Position numbers and translations under genes: made by a program. From contig CAWBNB010000033.1 in NCBI GenBank assembly GCA_963789885.1, forward strand, positions 62,001 to 126,000: 64,000 nucleotides of DNA. Reading direction: 5' to 3'. The notes beneath the pieces are model-generated. The model saw only the letters and a list, made by a program, of their open reading frames with translations, did not search any database and was not told where the DNA came from. Source of the stretch: DATEDA01 sp963789885 (lineage in GTDB: Bacteria > Pseudomonadota > Gammaproteobacteria > Burkholderiales > SG8-39). Of the stretch, positions 17,390 to 26,486 are shown in pieces. The first letter of the stretch is position 1. Each line of letters starts with the position of its first letter.

Positions 17390-18151
17390 TCACACTGCGT
17401 GCCAGCGGCCGACCGAGCGCCGGATCGCGACGCCGAGCACCCAGTCCGTCGCGAGCGCGGCGAGCCCGATCAGCAGGATGCCAAAGATGATCACCCCGAC
17501 ATCGGCCGTCTGGCGCGCGTTCATGATCATAAAGCCCATCCCGGTGTCGGCCGCGATCAGCTCGGCGGCGACCAGCACGCCGAACGAGAGCCCCCAGCCG
17601 ACGCGCAGGCCGATCGCGATGTCGGGCAGGGCCGCCGGCAGAATCACTCGCGTCAGGAGGACGATGCCGCTCACGTCCATCGTCTGCGCCGCGCGCACCA
17701 GCGTCGGGTCAACGCTCGTGATTCCGCGGTAGGCGTTGGTGAGCACCGGGAAGAACGCGCCGAGGAAGATGACGAATACCTTCGAGGCTTCGCCCAGTCC
17801 GAACCACACGATCGCCATCGGGATCCACGCGAGCGGCGGGATCGGCCGGAGCAGCTCGATCACCGGGCGGACGAAATTGCCGAAGGTGCGATACCAGCCG
17901 GCCGCAATCGCGATCGCGATGCCGAGCGCGGCACCCGCTGTGAAACCGGCCGCGATCCGGCCGAGGCTGACGGCGACATGACCGCCGATCGTCGCGAGGG
18001 AAAGCTTGGTGAGCGCCTCCGCGATCGCCCGGCTCGGCGGCGGGAAGAGCGCGCTCGCCGGGCCGGCCCGCGCGGCGAGCTCCCAGGCGGCGAGGAACGC
18101 GAGCGTCCCGGCCACGCCGAGCGCGATCTCGCGCGAGCGGGAGCGAGTCAT
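17390..18151 (-). CDS. ABC transporter permease, NitT/TauT (SsuC/TauC) type
   Basis: A 253-residue inner-membrane protein with about six hydrophobic helices and the BPD_transp_1 fold of the SsuC/TauC family. The cytoplasmic EAA loop reads VRAAQTMDVSGIVLLTRVILPAALPDIAIGLR (about 153-184), preceded by the typical PIPPLAWIPMAIVWFGLGE. It forms the membrane channel with the neighbouring permease or as a homodimer. The ATG at 18151 overlaps the stop of the upstream permease gene (ATGA). Confidence 0.9.
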   Translation of the reverse strand: MTRSRSREIALGVAGTLAFLAAWELAARAGPASALFPPPSRAIAEALTKLSLATIGGHVAVSLGRIAAGFTAGAALGIAIAIAAGWYRTFGNFVRPVIELLRPIPPLAWIPMAIVWFGLGEASKVFVIFLGAFFPVLTNAYRGITSVDPTLVRAAQTMDVSGIVLLTRVILPAALPDIAIGLRVGWGLSFGVLVAAELIAADTGMGFMIMNARQTADVGVIIFGILLIGLAALATDWVLGVAIRRSVGRWHAV

Positions 18152-18948
18152 CGGCGCACCTCGGCGAGGCCGCGATGCCAGGGCAGGAGCGCGCGCTCGA
18201 TCCACCCGAGGCCGGCGGTGAACGCAAAACCGAGGAAACCGAGCGCGATCATGCCGACGATGCTCACGTCGGTGCGGTAGAACGTTCGCGCCTCCATGAT
18301 CAGCGCGCCGAGTCCGGCGACGGTCGCGATCATCTCGGCGCCGACGATGACCATGAAGCCCACGCCGATCGCCACGCGCGCGCCGGCGAGGAGCCGCGGG
18401 GTCGCGGCCGGGAGGACGACCTTGAAGAAAAGCGCCGGGCCGCCGACGTCCATCGTGCGCGCGGCGCGGACGAGGACCGGATCGACGTACTTCGCCGCCG
18501 CGGTCGCGTTCGTGAGCATCACCCAGAAGCAGGCGTAGGCGATCAGCATCACCTTGGACGTCTCGCCGAGGCCGAACCACAGCAGCGCGAGCGGCAGGAG
18601 GCTGAGCGTGGCGACCGAGCGCGCGAACGTCACGACCGGCAGGGTCAGCTGATCGAGCGCCGGAGCCCGGCCGATCAGGAGGCCGAGCGGAATCGCGACG
18701 ACAGTGGCGAGCGCGAACCCGGTGAGGATCCGCTGGATGGTGACGAGCGCGTGCGTCCCGATCCGCGTCCCCGTCGGGAACCCCGCGACGATCATTTCCC
18801 AGGATGCGGCGGCGATGCGCGAAGGCGGCGGAAACTGGAACGGCTTCAGCCATCCAAGCGTGGAGGCGGCTTCCCACAGTACGAGGAGGAGGATCACGCA
18901 CGCCGCGCCCTGGACGCCGGGAAGCGCGAGCCAGCGGCGCGTGCTCAC
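18148..18948 (-). CDS. ABC transporter permease, NitT/TauT type
   Basis: A 266-residue permease paralogous to the next gene: helices from about residue 10, the FARSVATLSLLPLALLWFGLGETSKV stretch, and an EAA loop VRAARTMDVGGPALFFKVVLPAATPRLLAGAR. Two different permeases in one operon suggest a heterodimeric channel, less common in this family, which often uses a homodimer. The start is a GTG at 18948 whose bases overlap the stop of the ATPase gene (GTGA). The frame is open further upstream, but that part is antisense to the ATPase C-terminus. Confidence 0.88.
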   Translation of the reverse strand: MSTRRWLALPGVQGAACVILLLVLWEAASTLGWLKPFQFPPPSRIAAASWEMIVAGFPTGTRIGTHALVTIQRILTGFALATVVAIPLGLLIGRAPALDQLTLPVVTFARSVATLSLLPLALLWFGLGETSKVMLIAYACFWVMLTNATAAAKYVDPVLVRAARTMDVGGPALFFKVVLPAATPRLLAGARVAIGVGFMVIVGAEMIATVAGLGALIMEARTFYRTDVSIVGMIALGFLGFAFTAGLGWIERALLPWHRGLAEVRR

Positions 18949-19730
18949 CGCAGGTGCTCCCAGATGCGCTCGTGGAGCCGTGCGAGCTGCGGGTCGGCGC
19001 GGCCGCGCGGGCGGGGCGCGGCGAGCGGGTACTCGGCGACGAGGCCGCCGCCGCCCATCACCACGATCCGGTCGGACAGCATGAGCGCCTCGGTGATGCT
19101 GTGGGTCACGAACAGCACCGTCTTCCGGCGCGACGACCACACGCGGAGCAGCTCGTCCTGCATCTCGATGCGCGTGATCTCGTCGAGCGCGCCGAACGGC
19201 TCGTCCATCAGCAGGATCTGCGGATCCTGGGCGAGCGCACGGGCGATCGCGACCCGCTGCTGCATGCCGCCGGAGAGCTGGGAGGGATACCGGTCCCCGT
19301 AGCCCGTGAGCCCGACGAGCGCGAGCAGCTGCTCGGCCTCGCGCCGGCAGCCGGCGGCGTCGAGGCCGCGGCTCCGCGCGCCGAACTCGATATTGCGGAT
19401 CGCCGTGAGCCAGGGGAAGAGCGCCTGCGCCTGGAACACGACGCCCTTGCCGCGTCCCGGCCCGGTGACGGCGACGCCGTCGACGAGGACTTCGCCCGCG
19501 CTTGCCTCCACCAGCCCGGCGATGATGTTGAGCAGCGTCGTCTTGCCGCAGCCGCTGCGGCCGACCAGCGTCACGAACTCGTTCTCGGCGACCTCGAGGT
19601 CTATGCCGTTCAGCACCGCCGCGCCGCCCGACGCAGCGTCGTAGCGCTTCGTGACTGCGCGCACCGCGATCTTCGCTCGCGCCCGCGCGACCGGTTCCGG
19701 CGATTCCGCGTGCGCGCTGCGCACGTGCAC
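18945..19730 (-). CDS. ABC transporter ATP-binding protein, NitT/TauT (SsuB/TauB) type
   Basis: A 261-residue cytoplasmic ATPase. Walker A GRSGCGKTT, Q-loop FQAQALFPWLT, signature LSGGMQQRVAIARAL, Walker B ILLMDEPFGALD and H-loop FVTHSI are all present, so it should be active. It energises import through the two permeases that follow. The start is taken as the GTG at 19730, whose first base follows the CTA of the sulfatase stop region (the stop TAG and the GTG share bases); an in-frame GTG at 19724 is an alternative. Both arrangements imply coupled translation with the sulfatase. Confidence 0.88.
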   Translation of the reverse strand: MHVRSAHAESPEPVARARAKIAVRAVTKRYDAASGGAAVLNGIDLEVAENEFVTLVGRSGCGKTTLLNIIAGLVEASAGEVLVDGVAVTGPGRGKGVVFQAQALFPWLTAIRNIEFGARSRGLDAAGCRREAEQLLALVGLTGYGDRYPSQLSGGMQQRVAIARALAQDPQILLMDEPFGALDEITRIEMQDELLRVWSSRRKTVLFVTHSITEALMLSDRIVVMGGGGLVAEYPLAAPRPRGRADPQLARLHERIWEHLR

Positions 19731-21193
19731 TAGGACCTCGCGGGCTCCACTACCGCGGCGACGCCGGGGGGTGGCGTGTAGACGAGCAGCCCTTCCTTGC
19801 GGATCGCGTCGTTGCCACCCCAGTACTCGGCCTTTGCGTGCTGGTCGGCGCGCGCCCGTGCGTCCACCGCCTCCGGATCGCAAATCATGCGGAGCCGCGC
19901 TTCGAGCCGGTCGGCGATCGCGCCCCCGGCCGCAGTCGCGCCGAAATCGCGCGACTCGTCCGGATCGGCGTCGAGGTCGAAGAGCTGCCGCGGCGCGTCG
20001 ACGTGGTAGATCAGCTTGTGCCGCCCGTCGCGCAGCATGAACGCGCCGCGCCGCGAACCGGCGGCGTGGTACTCGGCGAACACGGGTCGGCGCGACGTGG
20101 CATCGCCGAGGAGCGGGACGCCGAGCAGCTCGCGCTCCGCCGGCTCGGCCGCGAGGCCCGCGCTCCCGACCAGCGTCGGATAGAGGTCAACGTGCGACAC
20201 CGGGGCCTCGACGACGTGCCCCGCCGGGACGCCGGGCCCGCACATCACGAGCGGAATCGCCGCCGACGGATCGAGCAGGGTGTATTTGCCGAAGAGCCCG
20301 TGCGCGCCGAGCGCCTCGCCGTGGTCGCTCGTGTACACGACGCGCGTGTCCGAAAGCACGCCGAGCGATTCCGCGGCGCGCATCACCGTCCCGATCTCGC
20401 GGTCGAGGTGCGTGACGAGCGCGTAGTAGCACGCCGCGATCCGCCGCAGCGCGCCCTCGTCGGCCATCGCCTGAAAGCCCATGATCCGGCGCAGATGCTC
20501 GAGCGCAGGATGCAACGGGCGTTCGTCCGGGCGAAAGAGCGGGGGCAGCGGCATCGCACCGGGCGGATACGCGTCGAGCAGCTCCTGCGGCACCGTGAAC
20601 GGCGGATGCGGGCTCACGTAGGAGACGAAGAGCACCCACGGCCGGTCGCGCCGCGCGGCGCGGCGCCGCAGCCACTCGATCGCGAGCCGCGAGATCTCGC
20701 CGTCGTACTCCTGGTAGTGGCTCGCGCCCGCGTGCGACTGTTCGAGATAGAGGCCCCACTGTCCGGCATTCACCGGCTCCTCGTCCGACCAGCGGAGCAG
20801 CATGCTGACGCCGCCCTTGCCGTTCAGGATGTGCATCGGCGCGAGCTCTTCGGTGAAGCCGTTGTCGTCGTCGCTCGAGCGGAAGTGGAGCTTGCCGACC
20901 GACACGACCTCGGCGCCGGCGTCGCGCAGGCGATGCATCCAGCTCCGGCAGCGGCCGTCGTACACGATTGCGTTGTCCCAGTAGCCGGTCTGGAACGGGA
21001 AGCGGCCGGTCGCGATCGCCGCGCGGGCGGGGCAGCAGAGCGGGCTCGCCGTGTACGCGTTCGCGTACCGCGTGCCAGCGGCCGCGATCCGGTCGATCGT
21101 CGGCGTGCGGACGACCGGATTGCCGTAGCAGCCGGTCGCGCCGCGCGCGTGGTTGTCGGAGAGGAAGAAGAGCCAGTTCGGGGGGCGCGCCAT
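19730..21193 (-). CDS. Sulfatase family hydrolase (cytoplasmic, Cys-type)
   Basis: A 487-residue alkaline-phosphatase-superfamily sulfatase. The formylglycine signature CxPxR is C53-C54-P55-A56-R57 (PLCCPARAA), metal-binding residues start at SDNH (12-15) and recur in YTSDHGEALGAHG. C53 must be oxidised to formylglycine; no maturation enzyme is in the window. There is no signal peptide, so the substrate is presumably desulfated inside the cell, consistent with the ABC importer encoded right after it. Choline-sulfatase or phosphonate-monoester-hydrolase-like activity is possible; the substrate is unknown. It is first in the operon and divergent from the D-amino-acid-enzyme gene at 21352. Confidence 0.88.
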   Translation of the reverse strand: MARPPNWLFFLSDNHARGATGCYGNPVVRTPTIDRIAAAGTRYANAYTASPLCCPARAAIATGRFPFQTGYWDNAIVYDGRCRSWMHRLRDAGAEVVSVGKLHFRSSDDDNGFTEELAPMHILNGKGGVSMLLRWSDEEPVNAGQWGLYLEQSHAGASHYQEYDGEISRLAIEWLRRRAARRDRPWVLFVSYVSPHPPFTVPQELLDAYPPGAMPLPPLFRPDERPLHPALEHLRRIMGFQAMADEGALRRIAACYYALVTHLDREIGTVMRAAESLGVLSDTRVVYTSDHGEALGAHGLFGKYTLLDPSAAIPLVMCGPGVPAGHVVEAPVSHVDLYPTLVGSAGLAAEPAERELLGVPLLGDATSRRPVFAEYHAAGSRRGAFMLRDGRHKLIYHVDAPRQLFDLDADPDESRDFGATAAGGAIADRLEARLRMICDPEAVDARARADQHAKAEYWGGNDAIRKEGLLVYTPPPGVAAVVEPARS

Positions 21194-21351
21194 CGGCGAA
21201 TTCCGGTGGGGACGGGCTAGCGGAGATCGGGGTGGTAACGATAACGGTCGCCGCGCATGTGCGCCTGAGGAAGCTCGGCCGGGCGGTCGCCGACGGACAT
21301 CCGAACGTATGGTAGGGTCGCCACGTCGCATCATGCAAGCGCGCGGCGCGG

Positions 21352-22629
21352 ATGACAGTCGTTCTGGACGGCCGGACGAAGGGGCTCGCGGCGGGCGTCA
21401 CTGGGCTCGCGCTCGCCGACGTCGGTCGGGCCGGCTGGAACGTGCTCGCCGAGGATCTGCCGCTTCCGCTCGCGCTGCTCAAGGACTCCGCGCTCCGCCA
21501 CAACTCCGCCTGGATGCGGCGGTTCCTCGCCGCGACCGGCGTCGCGCTCGCGCCGCACGGCAAGACGACGATGAGCCCGCAGCTCTTCGCGCGCCAGCTC
21601 GCGGACGGCGCCTGGGGCATCACCGTCGCCACCGTCCAGCAGCTCCGCGTCTGCCGGGAGCACGGCATCGCCAGGGTGCTCCTCGCCAACCAGCTCGTCG
21701 GGCGGCAGGCGATCGGCTACGTGCTCGACGAGCTCGCCCGCGACCCGGCGTTCGAGTTCTACGCGCTGGTCGACTCCGTGGCCGGCGTCGACGCGCTCGC
21801 CGCGGCCGCCCGCGCCCGCCGTGCGACGCGACGCCTGCGGCTGCTGCTCGAGTGCGGCGTCGACGGCGGCCGCGCCGGCTGCCGGACCCTCGGGCAGGCC
21901 CGTGCCGTCGCGGAACGGGTCGTGGCGGCGCGCGACGTGCTCGCGCTCGCCGGGGTCGAGGGCTACGAAGGCTCGGTACCCGGCGCCGCGCCGGACGAGC
22001 AGGAGCGGAACATCGGCCGCTTCGTCGGGTTCATGGTCGAGGTCGCGGCGGCCTGCGCGGACGCGAAGTGGTTCGACACCGAGCCGGTCCTGCTCTCGGC
22101 CGGCGGCTCGGCGTTCTTCGACCTCGCCGCGACCCTGCCCAAGTCGCTCGCCGGCAGGCCGACGCAGGTGCTCCTCCGCAGCGGCTGCTACCTGACCTAC
22201 GACACCGACGTCTACCGGCGCGCATTCGAGCGGATGCGCGACCGCACGCCCGCGGTCGCCGCGCTCGGCGACGGCCTGCACGAGGCGCTCGAGGTCTGGG
22301 CGTACGTGCAGTCGACGCCCGAGCCCGGCCTCGCGATCCTCACGATCGGCAAGCGCGACGTGTCGCACGATCTCGCGCTGCCGTTCCCGCGCTGGCATTT
22401 CCGGCCCGGCGCGGCCGGCGCGCCGACCGCGGTCCCGGCGGACTGGAGGATCGCGACGCTCAACGACCAGCACGGCTACCTGCGCACGGGATCCCGGCCC
22501 GAGCTCCGGGTCGGCGACATGATCGGCTGCGCGATCTCCCACCCGTGCACCACCTTCGACAAGTGGCGCTTCCTGCCGATCGTCGATGACCGCTACGGCG
22601 TGGTCGACGCCGTCGTCACCTGTTTCTGA
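21352..22629 (+). CDS. D-serine dehydratase/D-threonine aldolase-like PLP enzyme (alanine racemase N-domain fold)
   Basis: A 425-residue fold-type III PLP enzyme. The PLP lysine is K71 in APHGKTTMSPQLF, and the C-terminal domain carries H397-P-C399 in SHPCTTFDKWR, the pair that holds zinc in eukaryotic-type D-serine dehydratases. This points to D-serine dehydratase or D-threonine aldolase chemistry rather than alanine racemase; the substrate is unproven. It is the first gene of the plus-strand operon with the second sulfatase and a sugar-type importer, facing the other sulfatase operon across a 158-base divergent region. No clear ribosome site precedes the ATG. Confidence 0.82.
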   Translation: MTVVLDGRTKGLAAGVTGLALADVGRAGWNVLAEDLPLPLALLKDSALRHNSAWMRRFLAATGVALAPHGKTTMSPQLFARQLADGAWGITVATVQQLRVCREHGIARVLLANQLVGRQAIGYVLDELARDPAFEFYALVDSVAGVDALAAAARARRATRRLRLLLECGVDGGRAGCRTLGQARAVAERVVAARDVLALAGVEGYEGSVPGAAPDEQERNIGRFVGFMVEVAAACADAKWFDTEPVLLSAGGSAFFDLAATLPKSLAGRPTQVLLRSGCYLTYDTDVYRRAFERMRDRTPAVAALGDGLHEALEVWAYVQSTPEPGLAILTIGKRDVSHDLALPFPRWHFRPGAAGAPTAVPADWRIATLNDQHGYLRTGSRPELRVGDMIGCAISHPCTTFDKWRFLPIVDDRYGVVDAVVTCF

Positions 22630-22643
22630 GCGAGGACCGTCTC

Positions 22644-24104
22644 TTGGCGATGACCCCGAAGAACCTCCTGATTCTCATGTCCGACGAGCACAACCCGAAG
22701 GTGATGGGCTGCGCCGGGCACGGAATCATCCGCACGCCGAACCTCGACGCGCTGGCCGCGCGCGGCACGCGCTTCACCAGCGCGTACACGACCTGCCCGA
22801 TCTGCGTGCCGGCGCGCGCGGCGTTCGCGGTGGGGAAGTACGTAAACCAGATCGGCTACTGGGACAACGGCGACGCCTACGAGGGTGCGATCCCGAGCTG
22901 GCACCACCGCCTCCGCGCGCTCGGGCACGAGGTGGTCTCGATCGGCAAGCTGCACTTCCGCGGCGCGAAGGGCGACGACCACGGCTTCACGAAGGAGATC
23001 GTGCCGATGCACGTCATCGACGCGATCGGGGACGTAAAGGGCTTCATCCGCCACGACATCCCGAAGCGCAAGGGCGGCGACAAGATGGCGAAGTACGCCG
23101 GGCCGGGCGAGTCGCCCTATACCGTGTACGACCGCGACATCGCCGCGCGGGCGCAGGTCTGGCTGCACGAGGCCGCCCGCCGCCAGCACGACCGGCCGTG
23201 GGTGCTGTTCGTGTCGTTCGTTGCGCCCCACTTTCCGCTCACCGCGCCGCCCGAGTGGTACTACGAGTACGCGTCGCGCGACCTGCCGATGCCGAAACAG
23301 TACGCGCCCGCCGAACGGCCGGATCATCCCTACCTGCGCGACTATGCCCACTGCGTCGACTACGACACGCACTTCAAGAACCCGGCGGACGTGAAGCGCG
23401 CGATCGCGGGCTACTACGGGCTGGTGAGCTCGCTCGACGAGAACATCGGCAAGGTGCTGCGCGCGCTCGAGCGGAGCGGGCTCGCCGGCGACACGCGCGT
23501 CGTCTACACGTCGGATCACGGCGACAACGTCGGCGCGCGCGGACTGTGGGGCAAGTCGACGTTCTACGAGGAATCCGCCGGCGTGCCGCTGATCCTCGCG
23601 GGCGAGGGCGCGCCGGCCGCGGCGGTGCGCGATGCACCGGCGAGCCACGTCGACATCTACCCGTACGTGTTCGAGTGCGTCGGTGTGCCGGTGCCGGGCG
23701 ACGACGGCCATCCCGGCGTCTCGCTCGCGCGGCTCGCCGCCGGCGAACGGCCGGACCGGGCGGTCCTGAGCGAGTATCATGCGATCGGCTCGGTCGCGGG
23801 CGCCTTCATGCTGCGCGACGGGAATTACAAGTACGTACACTACGTCGCCTACCGGCCGCAGCTCTTCGATCTCGCGCGCGATCCCGGCGAGCTGGTCGAT
23901 CTCGCGGGCGACCCCGCGTACGCACCGGTGCTGGAGCGGCTCCACAAGCGCCTCCTCGGGCTCTGCAATCCGGACGAGGTCGACGCGCGCGCCAAGCGGC
24001 GCCAGGCGGAGCTGCTCGCGCGGTTCGGCGGGCGCGAGGCGGCGCTCGCGCGGGGCGATCTCGGCTTCACGCCGGCACCGGGCACGCCGCCCGAGATGAA
24101 CTAA
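22644..24104 (+). CDS. Sulfatase family hydrolase (cytoplasmic, Cys-type)
   Basis: A 486-residue sulfatase, paralogous to the one at 19730. Signature C54-V-P-A-R58 (CPICVPARAA), metal residues in SDEH (13-16) and YTSDHGDNVGARG, and the same GYWDN...IGKLHFRG block seen in the first sulfatase. No signal peptide, so cytoplasmic. The start is taken as TTG at 22644 because AGGA lies seven bases before it; an ATG two codons later (22650) is the alternative. It lies 14 bases after the PLP enzyme gene and is followed by a hairpin and then a sugar-type binding protein gene. Confidence 0.88.
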   Translation: MAMTPKNLLILMSDEHNPKVMGCAGHGIIRTPNLDALAARGTRFTSAYTTCPICVPARAAFAVGKYVNQIGYWDNGDAYEGAIPSWHHRLRALGHEVVSIGKLHFRGAKGDDHGFTKEIVPMHVIDAIGDVKGFIRHDIPKRKGGDKMAKYAGPGESPYTVYDRDIAARAQVWLHEAARRQHDRPWVLFVSFVAPHFPLTAPPEWYYEYASRDLPMPKQYAPAERPDHPYLRDYAHCVDYDTHFKNPADVKRAIAGYYGLVSSLDENIGKVLRALERSGLAGDTRVVYTSDHGDNVGARGLWGKSTFYEESAGVPLILAGEGAPAAAVRDAPASHVDIYPYVFECVGVPVPGDDGHPGVSLARLAAGERPDRAVLSEYHAIGSVAGAFMLRDGNYKYVHYVAYRPQLFDLARDPGELVDLAGDPAYAPVLERLHKRLLGLCNPDEVDARAKRRQAELLARFGGREAALARGDLGFTPAPGTPPEMN

Positions 24105-24113
24105 GGTGAAACC

Positions 24114-24170
24114 GATGCCGGAGGCATCGCTTTCGTGGAACCGGGGAGCACGAGGGGGCGTGCCCCCTCG
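24114..24170. repeat. Intercistronic hairpins between sulfatase and binding protein genes
   Basis: A small hairpin GATGCC/GGCATC (24114-24128, 3-base loop) is followed by a strong one, CGAGGGGGC/GCCCCCTCG (24151-24170, perfect 9-base arms nearly abutting). No T-run follows, so transcription probably continues at reduced level or the RNA is processed here, protecting the abundant binding protein message downstream. Confidence 0.45.
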
Positions 24171-24216
24171 TAGCGTGGACAACTAGACCGCGAAAGCGGA
24201 CCCAAGGAGGAGAACG

Positions 24217-25569
24217 ATGGCACCTGGAACGATCCGGTCGCGCGCGCGGCGATGGACGGGCGTTGGCGTCGCGGCGGTCGCGCTCGCGCTCGCGTCGGGC
24301 GCCGCGCTCGCGCAGAAGGTCGCGCCGATCAACGTCGTCATCAACCAGTCGCCGTGGTTCGGCGGCTTTTCGAAGGTGGTCGAGGCCTACGAGAAGGAGA
24401 CCGGCAACAAGGTCAACCTCGACGTCAATCCGTTCGCCGGCAGCGCCGAGAAGCAGCGGAGCTCCGTGCGCGCAAAGGAAGGCCAGGTCGACCTGCTGGT
24501 GATGAACTCGACCTGGCTCGCCGAGTTCTACCACGGCGGGTTCCTGGTCCCGCTCAACGACATCGACCCCGGCTTCAAGCTCGACCCGCAGGTGATCAAC
24601 TACGACGACACCGCGTACTGGGACCCGAAGACGAAGACCAACAACTCGAAGACCGGTGTCGTGTACGGCGTGCCGATCAACGGCAACATCGCGGTGCTCT
24701 ATTACCGCGCCGATCTCTACGAGCAGGCGGGGCTCAAGGCGCCGACGACGTGGGAGGAGCTCCTCGCCAACGCGCGTAAGCTCCACAACCCGCCGAACGT
24801 CTACGGCATTGTGGTGCGCGGCGCGCGCAGCGCGTCGGACATCTCGTACGACTGGATGCCGTATCTCCACAGCCACAACGGCGCGATCTTCAAGGACGAG
24901 AAGAACGGCGACTTCACCGTCACGCTGAACAGTCCCGAGGGGAAGAAGGCGCTCGACATGTACCTCGAGCTCGCGAAGACCGCCGGGCCGCCGAATCCCG
25001 GCAGCTACGGGCAGGCGCAGGTGATCCAGGCGCTCGTGACCGGCAAGGCCGCGCACGCGACGCCCGTCATCGCCGCCTGGTCGCAGATGGACGATGCGAC
25101 CAAGTCGGCGGTCGTCGGAAAGATGAACGTCGTGGTCCTGCCGCACGGGCCCGGCGGGCAGCCTGCGCCCACGCTCGGCCACTTCATCGGCGCGATCCCG
25201 AAGAACATCCCGCGGGAGCGCCAGGTCGCCGCGCTCGCCTTCCTCAAGTGGTTCCAGACCTACGACGCGCAACTCAAGTACGCACAGGCCGGCCAGCCGC
25301 CGATCCGCAAGGACGTGTACGCGGCGGACTTCGGCAAGAAGCCCGAGTTCCGGTGGATGAAGGCGATGGTCGACAGCGCGCCGTACCCGCGCATGATGTA
25401 CACGGTGCCCGAGGGCGCCCAGATCGTCGCGGTGCTCGAGCTGCGGCTCAACCAGGCCGTGATCGGCGAGCGCACCTCGACCGACGCGCTCAACACCGCC
25501 GCGGCGGAGATCCACGAGATCATGCGGAAGGCCGGCTACAAGACCGGACGCCTGCCCGACCTGAAATAG
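24217..25569 (+). CDS. ABC transporter substrate-binding protein, family 1 (sugar-type)
   Basis: A 450-residue periplasmic binding protein with a signal peptide (about 1-32, ending AALAQ) and the cluster-B layout of extracellular solute-binding family 1: VVEAYEKETGNKVNLDVNPF, YGVPINGNIAVLYYRADLYEQAGLKAPTTWEEL and later AALAFLKWFQ. It should deliver an oligosaccharide or polyol-like ligand to the two permeases that follow. The start has AAGGAGG just upstream. Its place right after a cytoplasmic sulfatase suggests, but does not prove, a sulfated sugar-like ligand. Confidence 0.9.
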   Translation: MAPGTIRSRARRWTGVGVAAVALALASGAALAQKVAPINVVINQSPWFGGFSKVVEAYEKETGNKVNLDVNPFAGSAEKQRSSVRAKEGQVDLLVMNSTWLAEFYHGGFLVPLNDIDPGFKLDPQVINYDDTAYWDPKTKTNNSKTGVVYGVPINGNIAVLYYRADLYEQAGLKAPTTWEELLANARKLHNPPNVYGIVVRGARSASDISYDWMPYLHSHNGAIFKDEKNGDFTVTLNSPEGKKALDMYLELAKTAGPPNPGSYGQAQVIQALVTGKAAHATPVIAAWSQMDDATKSAVVGKMNVVVLPHGPGGQPAPTLGHFIGAIPKNIPRERQVAALAFLKWFQTYDAQLKYAQAGQPPIRKDVYAADFGKKPEFRWMKAMVDSAPYPRMMYTVPEGAQIVAVLELRLNQAVIGERTSTDALNTAAAEIHEIMRKAGYKTGRLPDLK

Positions 25570-25574
25570 CTGCA

Positions 25575-26477
25575 ATGCCAGCGCTTGCGCGCGGCGGGCT
25601 CGCCGGCGACACCGCGCGCTGGCGGCACTACACGCTCGCGCCGGCGGTCGCCGTCTATCTGGCGCTCACCGCGTTGCCGATCGCCAACCTGCTGGTGATG
25701 TCGGTGCACGACATCCGGTGGGAGCAGGGCGTGGCGCAGTGGGCGTTCGCCGGGGCGAAGCACTTCGCCGAGCTCCCGCGCGACCAGCTCTTCCGCGACG
25801 GCCTCGCCAACACGGCGCTCTTCGCGGTGTGCGCAGTGTCGGCCGAGCTGGTGCTCGGCTTCCTGCTCGCCCTGTTCACGAGCCGCGTCGTCCGCGGGCG
25901 CCTCTTCTATCGCACCGCGTTCCTCCTGCCGATCCTCATCCCCGGGATCGTCATCGGCGCGATCTGGAAGCTCGCCTACAACCCGGACTTCGGCGTCATC
26001 AACCAGCTCCTCGGGCTCGCCGGCCTGCCGGGAAAGGACTGGCTGGGCGAGAAGACGCTCGCGTTCGCGTCGATCGTGGTCGTCGACATCTGGCACTGGA
26101 CGCCGTTCGTGTTCCTGCTGCTCCTGGCGGGGCTCGAGTCGCTGCCGCAGGACGTGTACGAGGCGGCGAAGATCGACGGCGCGAGCGCCTGGCAGGAGCT
26201 GCGCTACGTGACGCTGCCGATGATGGTCCCGACGATCGCGGTCACGGCGGTGTTCCGGCTGATCGTCTCGTTCAAGGTGTTCGACGAGGTGTATCTCCTC
26301 ACCGGTGGCGGCCCGGGCACCGCGACCGAGGTGGTGAGCTTCACGATCTACCGGCGGTTCTTCACCGAGGACCGCATCGGGTACGGCTCGGCGATCTCGG
26401 TGGTCGTGCTGTTCCTGCTGACGCTCGTCATCGTCCTCGCGCTCGCCGCGCTGCGGCGGCGGCGGGACGAGGCCTAG
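25575..26477 (+). CDS. Sugar-type ABC transporter permease (MalF/UgpA-like)
   Basis: A 300-residue inner-membrane protein with six helices and the CUT1 permease EAA loop YEAAKIDGASAWQELRYVTLPMMVPTI (about 195-221). The N-terminal segment before helix 1 is short. It starts five bases after the binding protein stop and pairs with the following permease. No CUT1-type ATPase (MalK/UgpC) follows in this operon or elsewhere in the window. Confidence 0.9.
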   Translation: MPALARGGLAGDTARWRHYTLAPAVAVYLALTALPIANLLVMSVHDIRWEQGVAQWAFAGAKHFAELPRDQLFRDGLANTALFAVCAVSAELVLGFLLALFTSRVVRGRLFYRTAFLLPILIPGIVIGAIWKLAYNPDFGVINQLLGLAGLPGKDWLGEKTLAFASIVVVDIWHWTPFVFLLLLAGLESLPQDVYEAAKIDGASAWQELRYVTLPMMVPTIAVTAVFRLIVSFKVFDEVYLLTGGGPGTATEVVSFTIYRRFFTEDRIGYGSAISVVVLFLLTLVIVLALAALRRRRDEA

Positions 26478-26486
26478 GCGCTCGCC

